A stretch of 64,000 bases of DNA from Phyllobacterium sp. OV277 (GTDB taxonomy: Bacteria > Pseudomonadota > Alphaproteobacteria > Rhizobiales > Rhizobiaceae). A program made the translations under genes and the position numbers. Location of the stretch: positions 496,001 to 560,000 of the forward strand of contig NZ_FNIY01000003.1 of NCBI RefSeq assembly GCF_900104355.1, read 5' to 3'. Of the stretch, positions 1 through 9,443 are shown piece by piece; position 1 is the stretch's first letter; each line of letters begins with the position of its first letter. A model generated the notes under the pieces. It was given only the letters and a program-made list of their open reading frames with translations. It was not told where the DNA came from and did not search any database.

Positions 1-551
1 TCCAGCCCGACTTCGGACGGTCCAGCATCAAGGATCAGCGCGATCTTTTCCCCCAGATCATCCGCGACGGCCTGAGCACTGGTGCCGCTGATCTTGCCCG
101 ATGTATTGGCACTGGGTGCGGCCAGCGGATGGCCAAGCGCCGCAATGATCTTTCCAGCGATACCGCGCGGCATGCGCAGTGCCACCGTGTCGAGACCTGC
201 CGCAACCAGTGGATGAATATGGGTACCGGGGCGTAGCGGCAGAACCAATGTCAGCGGGCCGGGCCAGAATGCATCCATCAACTGGCGCGACAGAGGATCG
301 ATGACCGCATAGCGCTCTGCCATGGCAATATCCGAGACATGGCAGATCAGCGGGTTGAAATGCGGCCTGCCCTTCGCCTCGAATATACCGGCGACCGCAT
401 CGCCATTCGTGGCATCGGCTGCAAGGCCGTAGACGGTCTCGGTCGGGATAGCGACGAGCTTGCCCGCAGCCAGCGTCTGGGCTGCCCGTAAAATTGCCTG
501 CTCATCTGGTGCTATTATCTCGGCCAAGGGCACATCTCCGATAGAGCGCAT
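1..551 (-). CDS. tsaC: L-threonylcarbamoyladenylate synthase (Sua5/YrdC/TsaC family), 3' end cut off
   Basis: The reverse strand is open from the ATG at 551 to the window edge, about 183 codons. It shows the family signatures: an early PTETVYGLAADA block (about residues 32-43), EAKGRPHFNPLICHV, WPGPLTLVL, LRMPRG and APSANTSGKISGT. The enzyme makes threonylcarbamoyl-AMP from threonine, bicarbonate and ATP for the t6A37 modification of ANN-decoding tRNAs. The C-terminus, which would show whether this is the short TsaC or the long Sua5 form, lies outside the window. An in-frame GTG seven codons after the ATG is an alternative start. Family assignment is firm. Confidence 0.88.
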   Translation of the reverse strand, partial: MRSIGDVPLAEIIAPDEQAILRAAQTLAAGKLVAIPTETVYGLAADATNGDAVAGIFEAKGRPHFNPLICHVSDIAMAERYAVIDPLSRQLMDAFWPGPLTLVLPLRPGTHIHPLVAAGLDTVALRMPRGIAGKIIAALGHPLAAPSANTSGKISGTSAQAVADDLGEKIALILDAGPSEVGL

Positions 552-693
552 TGCCTACACGATGGGCGGGGCCTGCCGCAAGCCTGTGCTGATGAACTCA
601 CCATATGAGGTGATGCGTAAAATTGAATCCAACCATGGTGGGAATTGGCAAGGATTGGCTGGTAGAGCTGGGTGGATCACAAGGATAGAGCCC

Positions 694-1092
694 ATGTTCC
701 GCCGTTTGCTTGCCCTCACTGCTGCTGCCCTTCTTGCACCGGTCATTGCGCATGCCGGCGACTCGATCATGCTCAAAGGTCCATCAGCCCGGCCAAACTC
801 GGTTTCCTATATCGGCTATGACAGTTTCGATGTCGACGGAAACCCTGTTTGTACGCCCTGCATCGAGCAGAAAGCCGCAGAAGCCGCCAAGCTCAAGGCC
901 TATCTGGAGCGACGCGAACGCTCGCGTCAATATATGGCCCGCCTGCAGGGCAATGGACCCAAACCAGACGCTCTTGTCGCCGCGGCGAATGCAGCAACAT
1001 TGCCGCCGGAAACGGCGGTTCCCGCCACGCAGACTCCGGCAAGCCCGATTGCCGATATCGGGGCAACGCCCCTGCGCGCCAGCATCCAATAA
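694..1092 (+). CDS. small exported protein of unknown function
   Basis: A 132-residue protein with a clear Sec signal peptide: a positively charged start (MFRR), a hydrophobic alanine/leucine core and an AHA-G cleavage context near residue 20. The mature part has a CTPC pair near residues 53-56 that could bind a metal or form a disulfide. A charged helix follows, then a Pro/Thr/Ala-rich tail. The ATG at 694 is chosen because an AGGA lies 6-10 bases upstream and the signal peptide begins there. The longer reading frame from 460 overlaps the divergent tsaC start and looks spurious. I do not recognise the family. It is convergent with glyS and shares a terminator with it. Confidence 0.7.
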   Translation: MFRRLLALTAAALLAPVIAHAGDSIMLKGPSARPNSVSYIGYDSFDVDGNPVCTPCIEQKAAEAAKLKAYLERRERSRQYMARLQGNGPKPDALVAAANAATLPPETAVPATQTPASPIADIGATPLRASIQ

Positions 1093-1118
1093 AATTTACG
1101 ATCCAGCTGCAAGGACGA

Positions 1119-1143
1119 AAAGGCGCGAAGTTTTCGCGCCTTT
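1119..1143. terminator. bidirectional intrinsic terminator
   Basis: An 11-bp perfect stem (AAAGGCGCGAA / TTCGCGCCTTT) with a 3-base loop sits between the convergent stops at 1092 and 1151. T-rich DNA follows on the plus strand and A-rich DNA precedes it, so it can end transcription from both sides. Confidence 0.8.
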
Positions 1144-1150
1144 CTATTGT

Positions 1151-3445
1151 TTAACCAGCGATTTTGGAGAAATCCGCAACCGTGCTGGTTGCCGTCCGGA
1201 TGCGTGCAAGCAGAGCAAGCCGATTGGCCCGAATGGCGGGATTCTCGTCATTAACCAGCACTTCTTCAAAGAATGAATCAACCGGTTCACGCAAAGCACT
1301 CAGCGCAATCATCGCCCCGGAAAAGTCCTGTTTTTGAATCGCTTGCGCCGCGTCCTTCTCTGCCTGATTGATGGCGGCAAAGAGCTTCTTTTCCACATCA
1401 ACCGCAAACAGAGCTTCATCAACCTTGTCGGTGACGACTGTGCCCTTCTTCTCTTCGGCGCTTAAGATATTGGCCGCACGCTTGGTGCCTGCCAGCAGGT
1501 TCTTGCCCTCTTCCGAATTGAGATAGACCACCAGCGCCTCGACGCGGCGGGCGATCAGGAGGAGATTATCAGCATCATCCGTGAGGACAGCATCAATCAG
1601 ATCGTGGCGCGCACCAAGATCGCGCAGATGCACTTTCAGCCGTTCGTGGAAAAACGCGAGGAGATCAAGCAGAACCGGCCGCGCGCTTTGTGCAACTTCG
1701 GTGCGCACGCGCTTTTCGAAACCGGAAATTGCATTGGTGACATCTTCCTCGCCATCCACATCGCCTGAGTTTTGCGCGGCCTGATGCGCTTCGTAGCGCT
1801 CGAGGTGCTTTTCGATTGTCGCTTCGCGCTGTTGCGCAAAAGCGGCCTGGAACACTGGTAGAAGCTCTATCTGCCAGTCGCTTGAAAGCAGCAGACGAAT
1901 GACACCAAGGGCAGCCCGGCGCAGCGCAAACGGGTCCTTGGAGCCAGTCGGCTTTTCGTCAATAGCCCAGAATCCAACCAGCGTGTCGAGCTTGTCCGCA
2001 AGCGCGACGGCGACAGAAACGGGATCGCTGGGCACCGTATCGGATGGTCCCTGCGGCTTGTAATGGTCCTCGATTGCGGCAGCGACCGACGGATGCTCGT
2101 TCTGGAGCACAGCATATTTGCGGCCCATGCCGCCCTGCAGTTCCGGAAACTCGCCGACGATCTCCGTTGTCAGGTCAGCCTTGGCCAGCACGGCAGCACG
2201 CGCTGCCAGAGCAGGATCAGCCCCCACCAGAGTTGCGATCTCACGGGCCAGCACCTTGATGCGTGTTACGCGCTCGCCCTGTGAGCCGAGCTTGGCATGG
2301 AAGGTGACGTTGAGTGCGTCAAGCTTGGCCATACGCTGGTCGAGCGGCTTTTTCAGATCGAGATCAAAGCGGATCGCTGCGGCGGCAAGCTTCTCCATGT
2401 CAGGCAGATCATGCTGATCGGTCGTCCAGAAATACAAGGCATCGGAGAGCCTTGCGCGTACAACCTTGCCATTGCCATAGGCGATCTCTTTCCCGCCATC
2501 GCTGGCTTCGATATTGGCAACGAGAATGAACTTGTTGGACAATTTGTCCGCCTCGTCCGGTTTGCGGGTCACAAAGCATTTCTGGTTTGTCTTGATGGTG
2601 AGGCGGATAATCTCAGGCGGAATGACGAGGAATTCTTCCTCAAAATCACCCATGAGCACGACGGGCCATTCGACAAGACCCGAAACCTCCTCAAGCAAGC
2701 CCTCATCCTCGACAAGTTCAAGCCCTGACGCAAAAGCGATGTTCTGCGCGTCGGCGAGAATGATCTCCTTGCGGCGGTCGGCATCAAGCACGACCTTGGC
2801 CTTTTCCAGCTTGGCGACATAATCGTCAAAGCGGCGCACGGTGATCGGCTTGTTATCGCTGAGGAAGCGATGACCATAGGTAACATTGCCGGAACGTACA
2901 CCACTGATTTCAAAATCAACGACAACAGGCTCTTCAGTTTCGCCGCCAAACATGCAGACAATCGACTGGAGCGGACGCACCCAGCGCAAGCTGCCAGCCT
3001 TGGCCGATGCTGCACCCCAGCGCATGGATTTTGGCCAAGGGAACTCGCGAATGATTTTTGGCAGGAGTTCGGCGATGATCTCTTCGGCGGCACGACCCGG
3101 TTTGGTCAGATGGGCAACGTAAAAGTCACCCTTCTTCGGATCGGTATGGACATGGGCCTGCGCGATATCCGTGAGGCCAGCGGAGCGAAGAAAGCCTGAT
3201 ATAGCGGCTTCCGGCGCGCTGACGCTCGGACCTTTGCGGTCTTCGTGCACATCCTTCGAGCGTGCCGTCAGCCCGCGAATATCCAGCGTCAGGCGACGCG
3301 GTGTCCAATATTCACCAGCGGCCTCATAGGTCAGGCCAGCTTCAACCAGCCCATCGGTGACGAGCTTCTTCAGATCACCGGCAGCCTTGCGCTGCATGCG
3401 GGCCGGGATTTCTTCCGAGCGGAGTTCGAGCAAAAGATCAGGCAT
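1151..3445 (-). CDS. glyS: glycine--tRNA ligase beta subunit
   Basis: The 764-residue protein starts [17 protein letters not shown], the typical GlyS opening, and carries family blocks such as [41 protein letters not shown] and [12 protein letters not shown]. The C-terminal region is the DALR-like anticodon-binding part. With GlyQ it forms the alpha2beta2 glycyl-tRNA synthetase used by most Gram-negatives. Its ATG overlaps the glyQ stop by one base (TAATG), so translation is likely coupled and gives equal subunit amounts. Length is slightly longer than the 690-residue enterobacterial form, as is common in rhizobia. Transcription ends at the hairpin just beyond the stop. Confidence 0.97.
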   Translation of the reverse strand: MPDLLLELRSEEIPARMQRKAAGDLKKLVTDGLVEAGLTYEAAGEYWTPRRLTLDIRGLTARSKDVHEDRKGPSVSAPEAAISGFLRSAGLTDIAQAHVHTDPKKGDFYVAHLTKPGRAAEEIIAELLPKIIREFPWPKSMRWGAASAKAGSLRWVRPLQSIVCMFGGETEEPVVVDFEISGVRSGNVTYGHRFLSDNKPITVRRFDDYVAKLEKAKVVLDADRRKEIILADAQNIAFASGLELVEDEGLLEEVSGLVEWPVVLMGDFEEEFLVIPPEIIRLTIKTNQKCFVTRKPDEADKLSNKFILVANIEASDGGKEIAYGNGKVVRARLSDALYFWTTDQHDLPDMEKLAAAAIRFDLDLKKPLDQRMAKLDALNVTFHAKLGSQGERVTRIKVLAREIATLVGADPALAARAAVLAKADLTTEIVGEFPELQGGMGRKYAVLQNEHPSVAAAIEDHYKPQGPSDTVPSDPVSVAVALADKLDTLVGFWAIDEKPTGSKDPFALRRAALGVIRLLLSSDWQIELLPVFQAAFAQQREATIEKHLERYEAHQAAQNSGDVDGEEDVTNAISGFEKRVRTEVAQSARPVLLDLLAFFHERLKVHLRDLGARHDLIDAVLTDDADNLLLIARRVEALVVYLNSEEGKNLLAGTKRAANILSAEEKKGTVVTDKVDEALFAVDVEKKLFAAINQAEKDAAQAIQKQDFSGAMIALSALREPVDSFFEEVLVNDENPAIRANRLALLARIRTATSTVADFSKIAG

Positions 3446-4404
3446 TATACGGACTCACTCTTGAAATTGATGCCGCCGGCTTCGGTCAAAAGGAACGCCT
3501 CGCCGCACTGCCGGGCGAGATTGCGCACCCGCAGAATATAGCTCTGCCGCTCCGTCACCGATATCACACCGCGCGCGTCCAGAAGGTTGAAAGCGTGTGA
3601 AGCCTTGATGCACTGGTCATAGGCAGGCAGGACCATTTTATGCATCGGGCTATTGTCGCTATCCTTCGGCGCGCCAGCACGCAGCAAGGCTGCGCATTCG
3701 GCTTCCGCATCCTCGAAATGCCGCAGCAGGACCGATGTGTTGGCATGTTCGAAATTGTGCCTGGAATATTCCTGCTCAGCCTGCAGGAAGACATCGCCAT
3801 AGGTAACCTTTTCATCGCCCTCAAGGCCGTTGAAATTGAGGTCATAAATACTGTCGACGCCCTGTATGTACATCGCAAGGCGCTCCAGACCAATTGTCAG
3901 TTCACCGGATACCGGCGTGCATTCAATACCGCAGACCTGCTGGAAATAGGTGAACTGCGACACTTCCATGCCGTCGCACCAGCATTCCCAACCCAGACCC
4001 CAGGCGCCCAGCGTCGGGCTTTCCCAGTCGTCCTCGACAAAACGGATGTCATGCAACAGCGGATCAAGCCCGATTGCCCGCAGCGAGCCAAGATAAAGCT
4101 CCTGCAGATTGGGCGGCGAAGGCTTCATGATCACCTGATACTGGTAATAATGCTGCAACCGGTTGGGGTTCTCACCATAACGGCCATCCTTCGGGCGGCG
4201 TGACGGCTGCACATAGGCGGCTTTCCATGGCTTGGGACCGAGTGAACGCAATGTCGTCGCCGGGTGGAACGTACCCGCGCCAACTTCCATGTCGTAGGGT
4301 TGCAGGATGACGCAACCCTGCTGTGCCCAGTAATTATGGAGCGTCAGGATGAGACCCTGGAAGGAGCGGGTCGGGTGCATATGATCGGGCAATGGAACGG
4401 TCAC
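3445..4404 (-). CDS. glyQ: glycine--tRNA ligase alpha subunit
   Basis: A 319-residue class II synthetase catalytic subunit. Diagnostic blocks are [54 protein letters not shown] and [20 protein letters not shown]. It activates glycine and charges tRNA-Gly together with GlyS encoded directly downstream. The start given is a GTG at 4404 with AAGG about 8 bases upstream. The ATG at 4380 (MHPTRSFQG) matches the usual N-terminus of rhizobial homologues and is a serious alternative (311 residues). Confidence 0.96.
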   Translation of the reverse strand: MTVPLPDHMHPTRSFQGLILTLHNYWAQQGCVILQPYDMEVGAGTFHPATTLRSLGPKPWKAAYVQPSRRPKDGRYGENPNRLQHYYQYQVIMKPSPPNLQELYLGSLRAIGLDPLLHDIRFVEDDWESPTLGAWGLGWECWCDGMEVSQFTYFQQVCGIECTPVSGELTIGLERLAMYIQGVDSIYDLNFNGLEGDEKVTYGDVFLQAEQEYSRHNFEHANTSVLLRHFEDAEAECAALLRAGAPKDSDNSPMHKMVLPAYDQCIKASHAFNLLDARGVISVTERQSYILRVRNLARQCGEAFLLTEAGGINFKSESV

Positions 4405-4558
4405 CGGTCAGGCCTTTTTGACGAACGGAAATGGAGTGCCCGTCCTAAGGCGTGCAGTCTGGCCGGTCAAGAGAAAGGAAGTCCTGGCAGCAGCTTTCGC
4501 AGCACCCGCAACGGGAGGGATTGCAAGGATGCCAGGGCACCCTTGCTTTAGATCACAA

Positions 4559-6370
4559 TCAACCCTTATTGCCGGGAACCGGCGCAGGCGGCATCGGTTC
4601 GGGTGCAGGCGGTGCCTTTGGAGCCTCACCGCCGTTCTTGGCAACGCCCGGGTCCTTTTCATCGGGAAGGCCGTTCTTCAGCTTTGCCTCGATCTTGACC
4701 AGATCTTCCGGTTCCGGCTTGGAATCGCGTGCATGGGCCCACTGGAATGTAGCCTCCAGCTTGCGCCCGGCCCGCCAATAAGCATCGCCCAGATGGTCGT
4801 TGATGGTCGCATCCTCAGGCCGCAACTTCACAGCCTGTTCCAGCTGGATCACGGCATCCTTGTAATTGCCAAGGCGATAATAGGCCCAGCCAAGCGAGTC
4901 GACGATGTATCCATCCTGCGGACGCGATGCGACGGCCTTCTTGATGAGGTCCAGTCCCTGCTCCAGCTTGACGTTCATGTCGATCCACGAATAGCCGAGA
5001 TAGTTCTGCACCTGCGGCTGATCCGGGAAAAGCTCAAGCGCCTTGGTGAAATTCGGCTCTGCCTTGTCCCACTGCTTCAGCCGCTCATAGGAAATGCCGC
5101 GCTGATAAAAGATCATCCAGTCATTGCGCTCGGGCTTTTCGATGGCCGCAACCGCCTTGTCATAGGTCTCGGCGGCCTTGGCATAGTTCTTGTCCTGCGC
5201 GTAAATGCTGCCAATGGCGAGATATGTGCGGATATCCTGCGGATCGGCAGCCAGAAGCCCGTTGAGATGGGTGATCGCCTCGTCGTTGCGCTTCAGGATG
5301 GCAAGGTTGATGGCAATCTGCATTTCCGCATCACGGCTATAGGCCGAGTCAGCTGGAATGCGCTTGAAGTATTCGACGGCTTTCTCGGGCTGTTCAAGCT
5401 TGGCGTTGATATCGCCAATCTGGAAGAGCGTCGCGTCATGGTCTGGACGCAGCGGCAGTGACATTTGCAGATAGAGTTTGGAAAACGCTTCCGCACCACC
5501 GCGATTGATAGCCGTTGCGAGTGTATAAAGCACTTCCGCCGCACCCTGTTGCGGCGTCTGCACCAATGGCTTGACCGCTTTGGCCGCCGAAAGCTGCTTG
5601 CCGAATTCGGCCAGAACCATGCGTCCGGAAAGAGCTTCCGACGCATCCTTGATCATGGATTCCGCACCTGACTTGTCGCCATTGCGCACCTTGAAAGAGG
5701 CATAGGCCTGAACCAGCCGCTCATAGGTATCCGGCGCAGCCGCAAGGCTGGGTCGGTCATCAAGCGCACTCTGATAGAATGCTGCGGCCTTGTCCTTCTG
5801 CCCGGCCATATCGGCAATAAGCGCAGAGTTGTAAATCTTGAACAGCGCAAAACCATCCGGCCCTTGCAGCTTGCTGATCATGGCCAGCGCTTCATTGGGC
5901 TTGCCGGCCCCGGCTTTGGCCCAGGCCGAAACCAATCCCGTGATCATTTTGTCGAGATCGGACTGCAGCGACAGCATCATCAGGGTATCGACCTTCTGAT
6001 ACTGCTTCTTGTTCAGCGCATCGATGCCAAGTGCCAGACGCGAAAAGCGTTCGATCTCCGGAACGGATTTCAATTCTTCGGCAATCGGCAAGGCTTCCTT
6101 GAACTGGCCATCGGTCAAAAGCACAAGGAGAAGGCTCTGGCGCAGTTCCTGGTTCTTCGGGTCATAGGCAAGTGCCTGCCGGTAAAAGGAAATGGCGCTG
6201 TCAAAGTCATTGCTGCGCTCGGCGGTACGAGCCGAGAGAAAAGCACCCGACAATGAACCGGTGGCTAAAACGGGATCTTTACCGGCAGAAGCGGGTGCGG
6301 GAGCGACCCCGATGGCCAAGGCAGCGAGTGTTGCGCCCATAACCGAGCCAAGCAATTTACTGCGCTGCAT
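4559..6370 (-). CDS. exported tetratricopeptide-repeat protein
   Basis: A 603-residue protein with a signal peptide (hydrophobic core about residues 8-28, APASA-G cleavage context) followed by tandem TPR helices through about residue 560. Repeats such as AISFYRQALAYDPKNQELR, AIGSIYAQDKNYAKAAETYDK and SLGWAYYRLGNYKDAVIQLEQ are visible. The tail is Pro/Ala-rich. TPR arrays usually hold protein complexes together, and the exported location suggests an envelope assembly role, but no specific partner can be named. The ATG at 6370 is chosen because AGGAGG ends 9-10 bases before it; a TTG two codons upstream would sit too close to that site. A short gap of about 150 bp separates it from glyQ. Confidence 0.88.
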   Translation of the reverse strand: MQRSKLLGSVMGATLAALAIGVAPAPASAGKDPVLATGSLSGAFLSARTAERSNDFDSAISFYRQALAYDPKNQELRQSLLLVLLTDGQFKEALPIAEELKSVPEIERFSRLALGIDALNKKQYQKVDTLMMLSLQSDLDKMITGLVSAWAKAGAGKPNEALAMISKLQGPDGFALFKIYNSALIADMAGQKDKAAAFYQSALDDRPSLAAAPDTYERLVQAYASFKVRNGDKSGAESMIKDASEALSGRMVLAEFGKQLSAAKAVKPLVQTPQQGAAEVLYTLATAINRGGAEAFSKLYLQMSLPLRPDHDATLFQIGDINAKLEQPEKAVEYFKRIPADSAYSRDAEMQIAINLAILKRNDEAITHLNGLLAADPQDIRTYLAIGSIYAQDKNYAKAAETYDKAVAAIEKPERNDWMIFYQRGISYERLKQWDKAEPNFTKALELFPDQPQVQNYLGYSWIDMNVKLEQGLDLIKKAVASRPQDGYIVDSLGWAYYRLGNYKDAVIQLEQAVKLRPEDATINDHLGDAYWRAGRKLEATFQWAHARDSKPEPEDLVKIEAKLKNGLPDEKDPGVAKNGGEAPKAPPAPEPMPPAPVPGNKG

Positions 6371-6526
6371 GTGCAAAATCCCTCCTCATTGTCGTCATTA
6401 TGAAATGATTGCCCGAATCCTCAAGAAAAGCATGGCCTTTTTACGGTCCTCGCTCAAGTTTGATCGAAAGAATTCGAGGCAAGCCCGCAGCGCTTCAGAG
6501 CGTGGCGGGATTTCATCCAAGATTTA

Positions 6527-7543
6527 TCAATTAACCCGGCTGATACAAAAATCGATGACTTCCAGAAGCGCATCCTTCTGCGGCGACTGGTCAAGCGGGG
6601 CCAGTGCATCGCGGGCGATACCGCCGAAATGCCGGGCACGCTGGATTGTATCGCTGAGCGCTCCGTAGCGCGTCATCAATCCCTTTGCCTTTTCCAGCGC
6701 CTTGTCATCATTGGCACCGTTTTCGAGCGCCTGTTTCCAGAACAGGCGCTCTTCCGCCGTGCCACGGCGATAGGTCAGGATAATAGGCAGGGTAATCTTG
6801 CCTTCGCGGAAATCATCGCCGGTGTTCTTGCCAAGATCCTTGGCATTGCCGCCATAATCCAGCGCATCATCAACCAGCTGGAAGGCAAGGCCGAGATTGA
6901 GACCGTAAGAGCGCAGCGCCTGACGGTCCGTGCGCGAGGTGGACGCGATGATGGGACCGACTTCAGCAGCCGCTGAAAACAGCGCCGCGGTCTTGGCTTT
7001 GATAACAGCCAGATATTCATCTTCGGTTGTTTCGAGATTTTTTGCAGCTGCAAGCTGCATGACTTCGCCTTCGGCAATCACTGAAGCGGAGGTTGCCAAA
7101 ACGTCAAGCGCTTCGAGCGAGCCAACATCCACCATCATCTTGAAGGCCTGTCCCAGCAGGAAATCGCCAACCAGAACACTGGCCTGATTGCCCCAGATCA
7201 TGCGGGCCGTGCTCTTGCCGCGGCGCAGATCGCTCTCGTCAACCACATCATCATGCAGCAGCGTCGCCGTGTGCATGAATTCCACACTGGTCGCGAGCTT
7301 GATGTGTCCATCGCCCTGATAACCGAACATACGCGCTGCGGCGAGCGTGATCATCGGGCGCAGGCGTTTGCCGCCGGATGAGATCAGATGGTTCGCCACT
7401 TCGGGAATCATCTCGACATCAGAACCCGCCTTGGACAGGATCAATTCGTTCACACGGGCCATGTCGGCCTTGGTAAGATCGACCAGCGGTTGCACTGATC
7501 CCGTGCTGTTCTTCTTATCGTCCAGACTGACAACAACGCCCAA
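6527..7543 (-). CDS. ispB: polyprenyl (octaprenyl/decaprenyl) diphosphate synthase
   Basis: A trans-isoprenyl diphosphate synthase of 338 residues. The first aspartate-rich motif DDVVD is at 98-102 followed by LRRG, and the second, DDALD, is at 225-229. The substrate-binding GGKRLRP is at 57-63. It extends farnesyl or geranylgeranyl diphosphate with isopentenyl diphosphate to make the ubiquinone side chain. Product length cannot be read safely from the sequence; rhizobia mostly use Q10. Translation appears to begin at a TTG (7543) with AGGAG seven bases upstream. The next in-frame ATG is residue 28, which would remove conserved N-terminal sequence. A chorismate mutase gene is divergent from it. 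Confidence 0.95.
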   Translation of the reverse strand: MGVVVSLDDKKNSTGSVQPLVDLTKADMARVNELILSKAGSDVEMIPEVANHLISSGGKRLRPMITLAAARMFGYQGDGHIKLATSVEFMHTATLLHDDVVDESDLRRGKSTARMIWGNQASVLVGDFLLGQAFKMMVDVGSLEALDVLATSASVIAEGEVMQLAAAKNLETTEDEYLAVIKAKTAALFSAAAEVGPIIASTSRTDRQALRSYGLNLGLAFQLVDDALDYGGNAKDLGKNTGDDFREGKITLPIILTYRRGTAEERLFWKQALENGANDDKALEKAKGLMTRYGALSDTIQRARHFGGIARDALAPLDQSPQKDALLEVIDFCISRVN

Positions 7544-7742
7544 AACGAAACTCCTAAACTTCTCGCGTAATGCGGCGACACCTTATTTTGACAGGCTATA
7601 ACCCGCAAGCGGCGAATTGGCGCGCAGAAATGGCACGGGTTACAAATTCGTGATAGGGCATCGCTATAACCTCTCCGAACATTGTCCACCGTCGATGTAA
7701 TGCAGATGGGGTGACCATCCTGATTTTGAAAGGATTCTTTTC

Positions 7743-8318
7743 ATGAAAGTCGCAACTTACAGCTTGATCGCTCTTGTTCTGGCACTGCCGAGCATCCCCG
7801 CTTTTGCCCAAACGCCATCTTTTGACGCACTTGCACAGGCGGTTGCCGGACGACTGCAATTTGCCGACAAGGTTGCCCTGTCAAAATGGGATAGCGGCAA
7901 ACCGGTTGAGGACAAGGAACAGGAAGCGAAGGTCATCGCAGGCGTGGCAGCGCTGCCCAATGCGGAAAAACTCGACCCGGCACTTATCCAAACCTTCTTC
8001 GCCAATCAGATCGAAGCCAACAAGCTTGTCCAATATGAGCTTCTGGCCGAATGGCACCGCAATGGCGAGGCTCCGAAAACCGAAAGACCCGATCTGGTCA
8101 AGGAAATCCGCCCTACCCTTGCCCGCTATACGGAAACGCTTGTCCACGAACTTGAGGTCGTCTCCAGCTTGCGCGGTAGCAAGGATTGCCCTGCCGATCT
8201 GGCCAAGGCGGCTGGCAATGTGGTGAAGGCGCAAAAGCTTGATGTGCTTCACGCAATCGCACTTGATCGGGCACTGGCAGGTATATGTGCCGCCGATACA
8301 GCTGTAAAAAAACAATAA
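7743..8318 (+). CDS. periplasmic chorismate mutase (AroQ gamma subclass)
   Basis: A 191-residue protein with a Sec signal peptide (cleavage after AFA, residue 22). The mature part matches the secreted AroQ-gamma fold: RLQFADKVALSKW (37-49), an acidic ED pair (56-57), then FFANQIEANKLVQ. It ends in a Cys pair (KDC...AGIC), as in the disulfide-bonded secreted mutase of Mycobacterium tuberculosis. The enzyme turns chorismate into prephenate, here outside the cytoplasm, where its role is unclear. The second half has no separate catalytic domain and serves as the regulatory-like helix bundle of the family. AAGGA precedes the ATG by 8-9 bases. The residue after the acidic pair is KEQE rather than the more usual arginine-containing stretch, so activity should not be taken for granted. 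Confidence 0.85.
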   Translation: MKVATYSLIALVLALPSIPAFAQTPSFDALAQAVAGRLQFADKVALSKWDSGKPVEDKEQEAKVIAGVAALPNAEKLDPALIQTFFANQIEANKLVQYELLAEWHRNGEAPKTERPDLVKEIRPTLARYTETLVHELEVVSSLRGSKDCPADLAKAAGNVVKAQKLDVLHAIALDRALAGICAADTAVKKQ

Positions 8319-8365
8319 GGGACTATATAAGAATCCTCGCAACCCCGAACGGAATGGGCACCTTC

Positions 8366-8587
8366 ATGATCGAAATCATGCGCACGAACGACCCGGTGCT
8401 GATCTCCTTTGTCGAATCACTGTTGAAGGATGCCGGTATCAGGTACTTTATTGCCGATTCCAACATGAGCATTCTGGAAGGCTCAGTCGGCATTCTCGCC
8501 CGCCGGGTACTGGTTGATTCCGGTCGCGAAGAGGAAGCGCGCAAACTGTTGAAAGACGCCTGCCTCGAACGTGAGCTGCGCGGCTGA
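8366..8587 (+). CDS. DUF2007 family protein
   Basis: A 73-residue protein (MIEIMRTNDPVL...) with the DUF2007 pattern: ND.VLISFVESLLKDAGI, then SILEGSVGILARRVLV, then a basic C-terminal helix. Members are small alpha/beta proteins proposed to act in signal transduction, with no known ligand. It lies 47 bases after the chorismate mutase and 3 bases before a methyltransferase, so the three probably share a transcript. ATGs at 8354 and 8366 are both possible; 8366 is preferred because family members start at MIE. Confidence 0.8.
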   Translation: MIEIMRTNDPVLISFVESLLKDAGIRYFIADSNMSILEGSVGILARRVLVDSGREEEARKLLKDACLERELRG

Positions 8588-8590
8588 TCC

Positions 8591-9364
8591 ATGTCATCGA
8601 TGGAAACACCCCACACGCTGGATGCATTCCATCGCGGCAGGTTTCACCTGCTCCAGCCAGCACTGAAAGGCCATCGCTCCGGCGTTGATGCAATGGTACT
8701 TGCCAGCACAGTGCCCAATGATTTTTCCGGGCGTGTCGCTGATCTTGGCGCCGGAGCCGGAGCTGCCGGACTTGCCGTGCTTGCCCGCTGCACCAAAGCC
8801 AGAGCGGTGCTGATCGAGCGTTCGGATTTTATGGCGGATTTTGCCCGCCGGTCGCTTGCCCTTCCAGAAAATGCAGATATTGCCGCACGCGCCGCGCTTG
8901 TGCAGGCGGATGTTACCCTGACCGGCAAGGCGCGGGTTGTGGCGGGGCTTGCCGATAACAGTTTTGACTTCGTCATCATGAACCCGCCATTCAACCGTCC
9001 AACGGACCGGGCCACGCCTGATCCCGTCAAGGCGGAAGCGCATGTCATGACCGATGGCATGATGGAACAGTGGATTCGCACCGCTGCCGCCATCGTTAAA
9101 CCCGGCGGCTCGCTTGCCATTATTGCCCGCCCGACTTCCCTGTCGGAACTGCTTGATGCCCTGCAGCGGCGCTTTGGCGGGGTGGTTATCGTACCTGTGC
9201 AGCCAAGGCCGCAGGATGCAGCGATCCGGATTATTATTAGGGGTGTTCGTGGCAGCCGCGCCGGGCTGACCCTTGCCCCAGCCCTCATCATGCATCACGA
9301 GACCGGCAACGGCTTTACCGAGCGCGCCATTGCCATAAACAACGGCGTTACAGCACTTTTGTAG
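8591..9364 (+). CDS. tRNA1(Val) adenine-N6 methyltransferase-like (TrmN6/YfiC family)
   Basis: A 257-residue class I SAM-dependent methyltransferase. The SAM-binding motif DLGAGAGAAG is at 51-60 and the N6-adenine catalytic motif NPPF at 131-134, which is characteristic of enzymes that methylate an exocyclic amine. The HRSGVDAMVLAS segment before motif I matches the YfiC/TrmN6 family, which modifies A37 of tRNA1(Val). The RNA target in this organism is inferred. It begins 3 bases after the DUF2007 stop. An antisense frame of nearly the same extent is a composition shadow. Confidence 0.85.
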   Translation: MSSMETPHTLDAFHRGRFHLLQPALKGHRSGVDAMVLASTVPNDFSGRVADLGAGAGAAGLAVLARCTKARAVLIERSDFMADFARRSLALPENADIAARAALVQADVTLTGKARVVAGLADNSFDFVIMNPPFNRPTDRATPDPVKAEAHVMTDGMMEQWIRTAAAIVKPGGSLAIIARPTSLSELLDALQRRFGGVVIVPVQPRPQDAAIRIIIRGVRGSRAGLTLAPALIMHHETGNGFTERAIAINNGVTALL

Positions 9365-9443
9365 CATTTTCGGCCCGGTGCCATTGTGATTTCATAGGCA
9401 CCGCTTACATGCGCATGACCCAAACCGCCAAAAGGAGAAAGCA

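Noticed and set aside
460-693. N-terminal extension of the small exported protein gene
   Set aside because: It overlaps the divergent tsaC start, and the signal peptide and ribosome site favour 694.
8594-9367. Antisense frame of the same length as the methyltransferase gene (257 codons)
   Set aside because: It mirrors the TrmN6-like gene almost exactly, has no recognisable domain and is typical of GC-rich antisense openness.
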